64,000 nucleotides of DNA from Diphasiastrum complanatum (Eukaryota; Streptophyta; Lycopodiopsida; Lycopodiales; Lycopodiaceae): the NCBI GenBank assembly GCA_029204225.1, contig CM055106.1, positions 50,289,325 to 50,353,324 of the forward strand. Direction: 5' to 3'. Below are positions 22,452 through 37,259 of this stretch, in pieces (position 1 is the stretch's first letter; the number at the start of each line of letters is the position of its first letter). The position numbers and the translations under genes were made by a program. The notes beneath the pieces were generated by a model. The model was not told the origin of the DNA. It made no database searches and was given only the letters and a program-made list of their open reading frames with translations.

Positions 22452-25400
22452 CTGCAAAAAAGTTAACATCACTCTAGTCTGTTCAGGCAAAAGTGTAGAG
22501 ACTAAAAACGCTTAGTACCTATACATTTCCCTTCATGAGATTTTTCCTCTTGGGTGCGACAGCTTCATGGAAAAAGCCTGGGTGCCAGAAGAAACCTGCT
22601 AGGACTGCATCAATTGCTGAATTAGGAATGTGAAGCCCAACAATCCTTTGACATTCGGATGTTGTCTCCAATCGTACAACTCGTAGTCTCCTCTGACTAG
22701 TGCGACTCTGCAATCCATTTTGCACAGCATGTTCAGCGTGTGACGTCTTGAATTTAGAAATTTTTGTGAAAGTTTGAGAACACCAACCCTGCTGCACTAC
22801 ATGGGCTGATTGCCTACGAGGATTAGCGCTACACATTTTGTCAATGAAGGTGAATTGATTCTGGGTGCGGTTACAAACCTTCATAGACTTTCTTAGTGGA
22901 AAACAACTTGATTATGTAGGGTATAAATAACTCATTAGGAACATCACCCTTCAAATCTTTGTCTATAGGCAGTAATGACAGCGGTGAAAGTTGAAACTAG
23001 GTTGACCTCAAACCAGAAAACTCAAGTATTTTGGGGTACACAGCATGTGAACCGATTGTCTTAAACATAGCTAAAACTAGAAAGAAACCAGCATTCTACT
23101 GGGGTGGGTGGGTAGCTCAATTTCAGTGAAGTTGGCTCTATTTCTACGTGGTTGAGTCAGAAAGGTAAGAGTGGCAAGAGTGAAATGATAACGTTATTCA
23201 AACAAGTTGGCTCTACTTTTACGTGGTTGAGCCAGAAATTTAAAAGTCTTGTAGTTATGGACATGTAATTAGGACATTGTTGATAAAATTTGGGCCAGAT
23301 AAGTCATCCCAAGTAAACGTCATTACCAGTACATTCCCATCATTGTGACACTTGGGACCTTTTGAAATCTTTGGTCACTACTAGAGTTCGTAGGGCCTAC
23401 TGGTAGGGGTCAAATAATCTAGATACCCATGCTGTACCATCATGCCCTAATCATAAGTAAAACATTTTAGAGGAAATTCTAGAAACCCTAAGAGAACTCT
23501 TTGTATCAAAAGTAGGGTCATTCTCTAGATGATTGCTTAAAGAGTTGAGAGTAGAAAAAATTTGTAGAACCACTTGCTATTCAGTTTATTGTTGATTGCA
23601 TTGAGAATGTTGTTGAAAATTGATCTATACTTTACAATTTGTTGTTGCTTTTGCTGTCTTACAAATGATGTTCTGTAAATAAATTCTCAACAAAAAAATC
23701 CACAACTTGATCTTCAGATTTACAAAAGACAAGATCAATGGCACCTTCAAGTAACTTTTCTCGAATAAAATGGTAATGATGTCTATGTGCTTTTTCTGAG
23801 CATGTAGAATTGGACTTCTAGCAAAATACAACTTTGGTTATCAAAAGACACAGCAGTTGCGACCCATCTATCATTCACCTAAGTCATCAAGCAATCTACT
23901 AACCAAACAACTTCCTATGTAGCACTGCTAAGAGCACAATACTCAACTTTTGTCGAAGATAGAGCTACAGTTGGTCACTTTTGTTGCTCCAAGAGACCAC
24001 AACTGTACCAATGCTGAAAGTGACTAACAACATGGACAAAATATGCAATATGTGTGCCAAATATATCAAGCTACCCAATGGTTGCTTGTAGAAGTAGGAA
24101 TCCACTTTCTCATAGTCATCATATGCAGTTAACTCAGTACTTACATCCATTGGCATGCTTTTAATGGAACTTACAGAGCAAACGTCATGCATATTTGCTC
24201 TCAATAAGAAAAATAGTATTTTCCTCATGTCATACTTCAATGTTAAGATAATAATGCGTCAATCCTAAATCGATCGTGTCAAAAGCTCTAGAAAATTCGG
24301 ATTTGATTTCATCTATCAAAATCTAATTATTTCCAATAATGATCAAATCATCAACGTGTAAAACAATGAGCACATAATCTAAATCATTATGTAGATTGTA
24401 CAAGTTAGGATCCACCATACTCTCTACCATAATCCATTCCCCTTTGTTTAAGTGTTTGTGGATACATGAGTACCACACACATGGTGCATGCTTCAGGCCA
24501 TAAATAGCTTTGTTGAGCTTGTAAATGAGATGTTCCCTCTCTCTCCGGCTTGGCAAACTCTTGAGGTTAAATCTTATACAGCTCTTCATCCCACACTCCA
24601 TTTAGAAAAGTAGATTTCACATTCATTTGCTGGATTTTCCAACCATAGAAAGCAAAAATGGGAACGTATCGTAACCATTTTAGCTACATGTGCACGAAAC
24701 CAATACCTTCTTGTTGCTTGAATCCCTTGCAACTAAAACTGCCGTCTATGCCCACTTGCTCCATACTTAGCTCAACCAAGCCCCAAGTCTTGATTTTTTA
24801 TTATTACGTCTATTTTTGTTTCCATAGTTAGTTGCCATCTTTATGATCCTTTGCCTTTTCAAAAGACTTTGCTTCTTGCATTTTGAGTACTGAAGTAACT
24901 GAAACCATCAAGGCTAGGTTCATTTCTAACCTTTGAGGGGGTTTTCGATTCCTCATTTAACTTTTGAGCTATCCTTGTTCACTAGCTTCGGGATTCTCTT
25001 CCTTCTTCACATCGCTTGTTACCTTCAAGTACCACTTGGGTAACCGCTTTGGAGTTTTATCTTTGGACATGCCTTTGTCAAACGAATCTTCTAAATTAAA
25101 TTCTTTCCTAATCTCCCCACTCACATTATCCTGAATTTGTGAGTTACATTGTTATTTCTCCAAACTGACTAGGAGATGGCCCAAATTTTTTTTGGGTTGG
25201 TCAAATATGTTGCTACAATGAAACAATTTCTGTTAGATCTTTTTGTTCGTTGTGAAGGAGACAACTCAGTGCCCTAAATTTTTTTCATTATTCTTACTTT
25301 CTCAACCTCTGGTTTCACTACCATTCTTCATACAGTGAAGGACTCCAATCTCCAGACTTTAGGGTTAAAGCCTAAAAGTTTCACAAGGTTTGTGGAAACA

Positions 25401-28400
25401 TTGGTGTCTTTGTACAAGATGCTTAGCAATGTTCGTAGAGAGACTTACACACACTGCCATGTTGGTTGTATGGTCTTCTTTATTGGAAAATTCTAGCAAA
25501 TCAAAATGTTACTCTTATTGTTATGTTCTTCATGTGATGCCTTCATATTGTAAGTCCATTAGTTCATAGCTACACCAAAAGACATATGATCAAATCAAGA
25601 GCTTTTATACATTGAGAAATCCTCTAAAACATAAAGACTTAGAGCTCAATAAGTTTAAGACTTGCATTTTCAATGCAAGAAGCCAAAGTGTTTCTTATGA
25701 AATTTAACGGTTTCTTTAATAGTTGCAAGTTATCGTCATACTCCAACCATTATAAAATAGTGGCCAAGCATAGAGATAATTCATACTTGCTTTGCAAGAG
25801 CTTTTTCCACTGTACCCCAAATAGGAAGAATGAGTCCACCAAGGATATGAACTTCTTGTATCCGTTTCCCTACAGTACAAACTGCTCGAACCTTGCACCT
25901 AGGCCCATGCATGCACTGCAGACACACAACAAGTTGTGAGAAATATGAAAATGAGACATTTGCACTGAATGTCCAAGATACCAAATTCTTGTAGTACATA
26001 AATGAAATCAAAGCAACATTCAGAGAATTCAGCCACTCAAAGGAAAAATTGAAGCCAGTCAAATGGTTTATGAGATGAAAGATGCGAGACAACTACTGCT
26101 GTAAAGAAGAGATGGAAGATGCACATGGAAGATGTTTTGCTATGAAACTTCCTAATACGTCAAATGCACATAAACCTATACTAACTAAAGTATATATCAC
26201 TAACAAACACAAACTTGATTGTTTGGGCCTTTATGTGGAATGAAAAACACACCAAATACACCAAGCTTTGGTATAAACGGAATCCATTCTAAACTTCCAT
26301 GTTGAGTAGTTGGCGAAGTAGCTTCCATGATTTGAGAACTTATTGAAGCCATTTGGAAGCAAACAAGTACACAAAGGACAAGATAGATTTAGATAGAAGT
26401 TCAGACATGCTATCCCACTTAACTTGGGACTTCAATAAGAGTATCCGCATAGGGGTAAATAAGTTACACTGTGTCAAACAATAGGGACATTAGGAGAAGC
26501 TTAATGTTTCAACTTTCAAAGGTCGATGTTTGATACATTCGATTTCAACACTTGTTGCATGGCTTCTAAAACTTTCATAAGCCTCATAAACAGTTTTGAT
26601 GAGAATTGTGTGGAGATCATAGTATCAGTTGTAAAAACGTTCTGGAACATCAGTGAGTGCAATTTTTTATCTTTTTCGGGAAAAAGGACTAATGACTGAA
26701 ACTTTTTTTTTTTTAATACTTTAGTTAGTGTTAAATGAACTCAAAAATCATCAATCAACACATCAGAAGAACTTACTGATAAACTGGAAAGAGGCAAAAA
26801 TAACATCGCATAGAGGCTAGAGCTATACTGATCCAGTCAATTACTGTTAGAGATACATTGCATACCAAAAAGTGAAAATAGTTCCAGAGTTCCAACGAAA
26901 AGAATCCACTCAATTATCCATGTCATGGTTTCTAAATTATTGACAGTTTATCCGTAAAGTAGGCCATTTCATCCTTATCCTCACTCGTCATCCATGAGTT
27001 TGGGACCCAACCAGCAATAAAGTGATAATTACTTGCAATCGCTCCCGATTCCAAAAGGGCTTCACTCAGCATGAAGTTGTTTAACGACCTACTGCTGATA
27101 AACCGGCATACCTTCACTCGCTTTTTAGTTCTCCTATTTCACGGAGAAGCAAAATGATTTAAGGTAAAGTGAAAACAAGCGAAAAAAAAGGAAAAACTTT
27201 GTATTTCGAAAAACCCTAACCCTAATCTCCGGAGTGTGATCCAGATCATTGATCCGAACATGTTCCAGAATCCAGAACATGGCTTGCAACTATGATGGAG
27301 ATATATAATGCCAATCAAAGTTTACTCTGTGGAGTGCTGAAAAATATTGTTTCAATAGATTGTGGCTTTTTTATTACTATTGTATCTCAATAACTGCAAA
27401 CAATCTAATCAAACGTTTTATATGCATGATCGTATGTAAAGTCCTCAATAATAGTTTCCCAATTCTCTGATTCATTGCAAATCAAACCATGATTCTGATT
27501 CGAAATGGTTTATCTAATTTAATTGCCTACACTATTTGGAAAACTGGATAAAGTCAAAAGATATCTGCTAGTTTTATCTATGCAATGATTAGATTCATTT
27601 TGAAGTACTTATGCAACCTTGACATGTAGTTTGTGGGGTGCAATAATGAAATAAGTACATACATGAGGTTGTCCACCACGTGGCTACTATGAGTTCTACT
27701 TATATGCATGACGGTAATAACCCAATATGAAGCCTTCTACGATATGGCCCCCTTTGCTATCATAGTAGCATTAGGGATCTAACTTAGAATGATTAGCATT
27801 GTGCAAATGATAGCAACAATACCACTTGGTGGTTGTCCATAGTCTTGAGCCCGATGATAAAGATGTAGAGTTTAGGCTGATTCATGAATCAGTACCTTTA
27901 TCATCCAAAGTCACATTCTCTCTGTTTACAAATGACTCAACTTGACTTCAAATTAGAGAGTGATTGCAACCTATACAGTGCCTGATCTATCTAAAATCAA
28001 TTTTTTTTTGCATACATATTACTATTATGCTTGTTTGAAGCTAAACTGATTCTCTGATTCTGTCAAGGCAGTCCAGATTCTAACGACCTGAAAAGCCAAT
28101 TTTTCTGATTCAGAAAAGGCCGATTCTAAAAAGGTTGGAAACTATGTCCTCAATACTGTCAACCATTCACATCAAGTTGATGATTGACAAGCTATGTGCC
28201 AGAAATGCACAGTAACAAGTAAAGTAGGATATCTTAAAATAATAGTTGCCCACAGTTTTGAAACGCTTGTTCCCTCCAACAGGTCTGTTTATCCAAAGAA
28301 TTTTGGATTGGAACAATCTACAAAAAAATGTTTTTTCTTTCAAAAAATTCTTAATCTAGTGGGACGGCTTGCAAAAGAATTGCTTGGGGTCAAGTAAGCT

Positions 28401-31400
28401 GTAAAACAATAAGTCTATGGCGATGCACAGACAATTTCAAGTTCATTTACTTTGCAACCATAAGCAGCTTATAGTTGTGTTATTCTTTAGGGCTCAGATG
28501 TGTTATGCACAACTTCATATGTGATTGTGACAAGGACAAAAAGAGAACAATTCTTGTACAATACAGGTTGCAGACTTTAGTGTGAACTTCACCAAATAGC
28601 CACAGCACATGTTTGCCAATACAAATACCAAATCTGTCAACATACATACACTAAAACATCTGATGCCATTTCAAGTAGCTACACCCTACTCGACAATGCA
28701 ACTAGAAGGCTAAAAGTTAGTACATGCCGATAACAGCAATGTATATAAAAAATCCAAATGCCTACACATTGTGATTCTTGTCCTTCAATGAGCTCTCCTC
28801 ATAGTCACTGGTATATGATGAGAAGGATGAGAGTAAGAAAACATCAACACTCTATTCCTGGCAAACCTGCAAGAATCTTAGCAACATATATAATAAAAAT
28901 GATGCACTACAACTTTCAAACAAATAAAAGGGGAAGAGCTTAACATTTGCTTTGTTGACTTTTCTCCACACGCTAATCTAAAACCCTAATAGTATGTCAT
29001 AGCTCAATTTATTTTATTTATTTTTATTTAAAAAAACAAGATTCTTACTCTAGGCGGGGGGCTTGCAAAATAATTGCTTAGGGTCAAGTAAGCTGTTAAA
29101 CAATAAGTCTACAGTGATGAATGGACACTTTCAGGTCCATTTACTTTGCAACCATAAGCAGCTTGTAGACTGTCTGGTTTTAGAAACCAATAATCTGATG
29201 TTCAATGTTTTAGAAATATAGGTTACTGAATGTATTGTGTTATTATTTAGGGCGCAGATGTGTTATGTGCAACTTCATATGCGATTGTTACGAGGACAAG
29301 AAGAGAATAATCCTTGTACAATACAAACATCTGATGCCATTTCAAGTAGCTACACCCTACTTGACAATGCAACTAGAAGCTAAGGTTGAGAAGTCTAAAC
29401 ATGAAATAGGCCAAAATTCGAAATCGAAAAGCAAAATTGAGTGAAAAACATCATGAAAGTATGTCATCTAGAGTGTGGCCCCTCTCCCAGTACATAGAAG
29501 TGTCAAGTCATGGGCTTATGTGCAGTACATCCGATAACAGCAATGTATGTAAAATACCCTAATGCCTAAAAATTGTAATTCTTTTCCTTTGACAAGCTCT
29601 GCTGGTGTATCATGAGAAGGATGAGAGTAGGAAAACATTCTATTCTTGGCAAACCTGCAACAAATCTCAGGAACATGAATACTAAAAATGGTGCAAAAAA
29701 AAAGGGGATTAAGAAAGTGCTAAACATTTGCTTTGTTGACTTTTCTCCACATGCTATTCTAAAACCCTAATAGTATGTCATAATCACCCTCGCTAATTTT
29801 GGCCTCCTGTAGCTCCTCCCCTGTTCCAGAAAAAGTGTGGAACAAAAAAACCCTAAGATCAAGTTTTGGCTTGATTCCTTTCAAAAAGATGTCAACAAAT
29901 CTTTGAAGGTTCCAGGGTGTTGAAACAGTCATTTTAGAATGTTGAGGTCTTGAAACATTGTTTTGGTGCAACTTATCTTCAAATGTGCCTTTGTCGTAAT
30001 ATCAAGATTACTACATTCTCCATAGTTTCCTGTTTTCAAATATCCTATATGACCATAGTAACATGTTCATTAAAGAAAACATCAGTTTTGGAGTTGTGTA
30101 GAGATAAATATACGAACATTCATGGTTGCTTATGTCAAGCGTTGCTAATTACTATTTGGACCATATTGGCAAATTGCTGATTTGCTCTATCCATCAATAT
30201 AATGAAATTTTTTGAAAACACTCTTAGCAGCAACTGCAAATATGTGTTAGCTTCTATGTTGGATTTAAAAGTAGCCAGATTGAACATGCTTTGGCTTAAG
30301 TATGGTAAAACAACTAAACGGGATATAATGCACAATGTGGTGGTGCACATATGCACGAAAGTAATTCTCTTGTAGCACTCCAATGTCAAGCGACTATTAG
30401 TGTCAAAAACATGGACTAGGTTTTGAGATACCTTGGAAGGCAACAAAATCATTGAGTATGAAAAATGCCATATATTCAAGTACAACGATTTCATCCTTTA
30501 ACTTTGACGTTTCCCTAATTATCTATAACTTCTTGTATCCAAGTTTTGCTTAATGGCTAATAAGTTCATCATATGCCAGTTTCTAGTAGATTCAAAATAA
30601 TCAAGACTATTGCCAATCCATTCTTAGTCAAGGAATTTACAGCATGTCATATTTGTTGCATGTCCACTAATATCATATTGTGAAATTTTTTATTAGCCTG
30701 GTTCTTTGCTTATATAAGAAATTAAGAAACACTAGGCCCTAGGGTTTAAAAGATTTTGGAGTTCCTTAATCAATTTCCTTGTGAGCTGATTTTGGAACGA
30801 TACAATATGAATATCATTTTAACAAAATAAATGATTTGATCGCACGTCCTTTGCAATCTGAAATTTCAGCTAGTGTAGATAGCCTTGAGAAATAGCAAAT
30901 TAAAATGCTTGAGTGGCTTAGTTTTAATGTATAGCCCTACTGCATTGAAGATGCTTGACCTTCCAAAATTCAAAATAGTTAACAACGTTACCATGGGATG
31001 TTAATATTAAAACCTTGGCGTTTGCTACTTCTACTACACTGAAGTGGACATGCATCGATCACCTGATCTGCAGACAAGGTGTGGTCGTGTAGCCAACCTT
31101 CCTTCGCCTCACCAACTGACGAAAGTTTACTGTATTTGCTACAAAGTTCTGCTAGAGGCATTTCCCTACAATAGTTCAAAGATACAAAACATAAGCTTAC
31201 AGATGAATCAAGTTGTCATGGACAAAATTTGTATTTAAAAGTACGGGAAAACAAGTACAAAACGATAAGCTCCAAATCAGAGGCTTATAATTAATTTGAG
31301 AGAAGAACCTTAGAGCTTCTCCACTAGGTGGACGGAAGATTCGAAATACACGTGGTAATACACCGAGTCTGAAAATAGCAGATAAACAAGACTTATCACA

Positions 31401-34072
31401 AATTTATCCTGAACTCTAATGAGGAGAATAAGTTAGATGAACTATTCTTATATAACTCTAACTTCAAGCAAAGACTTAGGCCCATTGCACTATAATGACC
31501 TCATGATCAGTAAATGAAGTACAATATTTTTGTGTGCATAAAATACATAAAAGATGCTATGTATAAACTATTTCTTGCTATTTCAAACAAGGCAAAAAGT
31601 CAACAACTTATTAATCATGAGAGAGAGAGACAGAGAGAGAGAGAGAGAAAGAGAGAGAAAGAAAGCTTATTAATGTCTTTTTCATGCCAAAAGGCATATA
31701 AGACAGATAAGTACATATCAAGTATGTGAACCATCTGGGAGCGTATGAAAAACGTCTCCAAAACGAAAAGAAAAGCATATATAATAAATCTCAACAATTA
31801 CCAGTGTTAACTAAACCAAAAGGTATAAAGCAAGAAATGGCTATGTATGATGGAAGCAAGCCGCAGATCATGTCCTCGAGGTGATACTGCTACTGTTGCT
31901 GAAAAAAGATGTACCTGTCGCTTTAGCTTCTTGGAAGGCTTTACGCCTTTTTTCAACCTGTATGTACGTAAGATCATCATCCATATATATGGAGGCCAAA
32001 TCCAAATATGAGAGAGTGTATTCTTGTTGTGGATTTCCGGAAAGCGTTCAACTCTTATCCACGTCATATGCTCATCCAAAGGCTGAGTGACCTTGGCTTT
32101 TCCATTGATACCATATTGGCTATCATGGCACTATATGAGCAAGTTTGGGGATGCTTCAAATTAGATGGGGGTCTCTCTGAGAGAGTTACGAGTACTATTC
32201 GGGTGAAGCAGGGTTGTTCCCTCTCCCCCACACTCTTTGGCTTGTATATGTGATATACTCATTTCCATTCAAGCCTAATAGAAGTTGCCTATCTCATAAT
32301 AAATATAGGACCAATAAGAGTATGTGCAAGTAACTGTAAGATGAAACAATCTCCAATGACCGACTGTCAAAAAGGAGTTCTTGTCTCAACATAAAGCTCT
32401 TAGTTGAAAAACTGAGAGAAGAAGAAGAAGTTTTATTAACGTCTTTTCCATGCCAAAAGGCGTATAAGACGAACAAGTACATCAAAATTGATGGCACCAA
32501 GATGGAGCAATGCTGTCAAAACAACATAACTAAAACCAAAACTAACTAAGAAGAGAAAAAATATCTCTTCATTGCTCTAACTCTCAACCTAAAGCGTCAA
32601 TGAAAGGCTCTCACGCAGGAGGTGGCGCTGTGTGATCAGTTCTGGATGAAGTGACAAAAAAATGTTGTCCATCACGGAATATAACCTTTTTCCCTTTTGA
32701 ATTCGCTTCCTCGATGAGTTGCTTACGATCTTTCCACTGTAGGGCGGTCAGGTCTTCATGGACGAAAATGTTGCAACCTTTAAGACGTCCACGACGCTTA
32801 AGAACTTCGTCTCGATAATCAGTGTATTTGAAACGAATGAATATTACCGAAGTATCGAACTTACTACGCCATGCTGCTTCCACAACATCTTCCTGTTCCT
32901 CGTAAGAGAGTGAAGCTAACATTTCCTTGGCTGCAAGAAGGGGGTCGGTTTCAAGAGAAAAACCTCGGACGCAAACATTTTGGGTTTTATATTCCCTCTT
33001 GCTTTGTTCTTGCATTGCCTGTGAAACCACCATCGTATTCTTTCCTTCCGAGTTCTTGAGCAAGTCTGCCCAAGTTTTGGTCGAAGTTTGGATTTTGTCT
33101 TCCAGGGCTTTGACATGACTAGGATCGATTTGAGAGGTCTTGGCTGTCAACTGTTCTTTGAGGTTTGCATTTTCATCTTCAAGCATCTTCACCTTTTCTT
33201 GTAGAGCGATAATACTGTACGAGTGCTTTTGAAGTTGGATTTCCATTCTGCTTATGATCGCCCACACATCAAAATCCGTCGAGAGACCAAGCAAAAACAT
33301 CTTGATACTCCTTCAATAAATTTGTGAATTTTGCTAACTACAATTGAAACTACGACTTATGCTTCCAAAAATGTCGCTTATTGTCTTCATTCTGCAAAAA
33401 TTGAAATTCTTTGATTCGCATATATTCAAGAGCATACATAGCCAAAGAGCCTATGTATAACTCTGCTGATCCGAAAGGCACGACCTGGAATTTACCCTGC
33501 ATTATGCCCCATCAGAGACATCCTTTCTGCTCGATAGAGAGCTGGGCCCATAACCAAAGAAAGTTGTCCTTGTCCCAAGGTTGCTTCCACTCGTCGAAGG
33601 CGATGCCTACTACGCCTGATAGCATCATGTAATCCACACGCCATGGGAGGGGTTGGTACGGCAGTAGCTGGAGCAATGGTGGGAGTTGGCGGGGTAGGAA
33701 CTTCACTGGAAGTTTTATTGTGTTTCCGACGGGTGGTTACCCACTCAGAATCCATGGTGGCAAAGCCCCGCTGCCCAAATCGCTGTTCAAATTCGCACTC
33801 AGGGAGATTCGTTGCTCAGATCCGCTGGACCATTGCTGTTCAGATCCACTACTCAGATCTGCTGGACCATCACTGTTCGGATCCGCTGCTCAGAGGAGAG
33901 AGTGCAGCACAAGTGCAGCGCAGCTAAGTGCGCATCTCCAGAACAGATGAGCGTGCCCAGCTCGGACCCTGCCCAGATCAGGCCTCGCTGCCAGAGAAAG
34001 CACTAATCGCTGGAGGGGGAGCGCACCAGACTGCCATCGCTGGAGGGGGAGCGCCCTAGGCTGCCATCGCTG

Positions 34073-34143
<71 letters not shown>

Positions 34144-37100
34144 GAGAGAGCACGCTTTATTAATGTCTTTCAAATGCCAAGAAGGCATATAAGACAAAGT
34201 ACATATTAAGTGTGTATAAGGACAACTGCGGGAGCGTAAAAATGTCTCCGAAATTATAAATGCATCTATAAATCTAGAACTAAGGGGAAAAAACCTAGAA
34301 CAAAAGCCTAGATATAAATGTGTCAAAATAGTGATGGCATCATCAAAGCCAAAAGAAAAACTAAAAAGGGTAATAAGAAGAAAGCCGGAAGGCATTCGAA
34401 AATCAGTCCACCCGTTATTTGGACCGATGAACTTAATCAAAGTTTTGAGGCTTTGAAGATGTTAGTGTCTACAGCCCCTATCTTACACATAGTGGACCCT
34501 AGCAGACCTTTCCTGGTGGAAACGGATGCTAGTGACTATGCGGTGGGTGCAGTCCTTTACCAGGAAGGTAGACCTGTGGCTTTCAAAAGCAAGAAGATGG
34601 ACCCAGCTCAAAGGAGATATTCTACTTATGAAACAGAACTTTTTGCTGCCATCCACGCGTTAAAGATTTGGAGACATTATTTGTACGGATCTAAATTCGT
34701 GGTTATGACAAATCACAAGTCTCTTAAGTTTATCTGTGATGCCTCGGACCTTAGGGGTCATAAGGCCCGTTGGTCGTAACTCATTTAGGAGTTCGAATTC
34801 GACAATAAGTATCGTCGTGGTATGTCGAATTGTGTCGATGATGCTTTGAGCCGGATTGGAGAGGTTAATCAGTTATGCTTTGTTGAGTTCAAATATGAGT
34901 TGTATCTTTCTCTGCGAGACATTTGTCGGACCGATGAGTTTTTCGGTCGTATTTGGCAAGGGGTCCTCGCAGGAAGCTCTATTGTGAGAAATAATCTTGG
35001 AAAGCAGGAGCCTACGAAGTCTGCGAAGAGAAGATACTTGTTGATTATTGCATTAGAAATGGTTTACTTTTCTGTAGAGGAAAAGTTTGTGTGCCAGATA
35101 TCGTGGACATTAGGGCCCAAATCCTACATGAGTGCCACGATAGCCCTAGTGCGGGACACCCTGGTATATAGAGGACACTCGACCTTGTTAAAAGAGAGTT
35201 TTATTGGCCAAAAATGAAAGGTCATGTCGAGGCTTAGGTTCAAAGGTGTGAACAATGCCAAGTTAATAAAGCGAAAAGACTCAAAGCAGTTGGTCTATTA
35301 CATCCGTTGGAAAATCCAAGCAAAAAGTGGGAAAGTATTTCCATGGATTTTGTGGTCGGACTTCCCAAGACCGGGAAGGGTCACGATGCCATTTGGGTAG
35401 TAGTTGAAAGGCTTACCAAAATGGCGCAATTTATTCCAACAAAAATCATTGTCAAAACTTCGAAACTTGCTCAACGCTTCGTTGAAAAGTTGTTCAGGTT
35501 GTATGGTTTGCCAAACGATATTGTTAGTGATCGTGATTCCAAGTTCACTGGCAAGTTCTGGCAGGAAGTCTTTGAGAGACAGGAAACTACCTTAAGTCTT
35601 TCGTCTATGGATCACCCAAAAACCGATGGTAGGACCGAACGTGTTGACCAGTCGATGGAAGATATGCTTCGCGCATATGTTTCCACACGACAATCTAATT
35701 GGGAAAAGTACCTCCCAATGGTTGAGTTCGCATACAATAGTATGAAGCATTTTGCCACTGGTTTTAGTCCTTTTATGCTCTTGTAAGTTGTACAGCTTTT
35801 AGCCTCGTTCCCCTATCTCCGTTGGACTCAAAGGTCTCAAGGTACAAGCTGCAGCGAATTTCTTGCATGATATGCAGGAAATGTTGCAAGTGGCTAGGGA
35901 AAGCGTTAGATCGGCTCAGGATCGAGCCCAATTCTATGCTAACCGACCTCCTCAAGAATTTGAGATCGGTGATTAGGTGTATCTTAGAATCCCAAAGGAC
36001 TAAGACACTTCGAACGGGAAAATGTCCGAAGTTATCTCCACGATATAGCGGTCCTTTCAAGGTTGTTAACAAGATTGGTAGGACTGCGTATCGACTAGAA
36101 CTTCATGTTGGAACTAAGGTCCACCATCCTGTATTCCATGTTAGTCGTTTAAAGGAACAACTTGGTGGAAAGGATAACCTGATTCCCACACATAATCTAG
36201 TGCTATTGGAGGATTTGACTGCTTTTACCCCATGAACCAGACAGGATCATGGATACCCAATGTCATCAGCTGAGAAATCGTTTGATTTCTGAACATCTGA
36301 TTCGTTGGAAAGGTAAGTCAAATGATGAGGACACCTAGGAGAAGGAAGATGATTTGCGACTTAGATTCCCTAGTTTTCTCCCATAGAAGGAAATTTTTAT
36401 GGGAGAGGGAATGTTATGTACCATAACGGTACGCCCTTCGTGATGGCTTTGCAAGGGGCATGACGCAGGTTTGATGCCACGCGTCACCATCCTAGGTGGT
36501 CACTTGTCGCCGACAGGACCGTGCTTGATGAAACCCACTATGCTATGCCTATATAGTGGTGGGGCTTCCCTTTTGCCATTCACTCAGTCTACCCGGGAGT
36601 TGGTGGATGGAGAGCACGTGCAATAGCCAGGATGTATCTCCAGGCCATGAAATGTGTGCTAGGGAGAGCCAAGGGCGATGGCTGGTGGTATGGGATGCCA
36701 GTTATCGTAGGAGGCTTGACTAAGAATGAGGATGTTCATAGCTCCAATGCATGGGGATGGGTCGGTAGTGACCCTATGGATGGGCGGATACGGTGTGTCG
36801 TCACCGGTATGGGGTATGCGTCAACCTTCAAGGCAATCGGAGATCTAAGGGAGTTGTAACAATCCTACTGAAAGTTGTGATATGAGTAGTCCCAAAAGAT
36901 GTGTCCAGAGTGAATCGTTGTCGTTGTCGTTGTCGTCGTGGCCTAGACTGCTCAGAAGTAGTAGCATCTTGCGAATCATGAGCGCAACACAACGTGCATC
37001 CACAGAATGTAGTGTGACTTAGTACTTAAATCTATATGTATTTTCTTTATTCTTTTGTTCCATACTTAGTACTTAAATCTATATGTATTTTCTTTATTCT

Positions 37101-37188
37101 TTTGTTCCATACACTCCCATTGATACCACATATATGACATGTACCTTTTTGTCTTATATGCCTTTTGGCATGGAAAAGATCTGAATAA

Positions 37189-37259
<71 letters not shown>

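Noticed and set aside
22519-22884. 121-codon minus-strand open frame as a separate small gene
   Set aside because: Only its middle (22707-22596) is coding: it is FGT1 exon n. Using the GCAG|GT donor at 22596 and the terminal exon at 22451 gives the family-like C-terminus, so the outer parts are intron.
27218-27240. Interstitial telomere repeat
   Set aside because: Only about two units of CCCTAA; too short to mean anything.
37191-37258. Leu/Ser- or Arg/Glu-rich proteins encoded by the CT tracts (also at 33890, 38498, 43338, 51965, 56829, 57838)
   Set aside because: These frames are simply CT or GA repeats read through; they are not genes.
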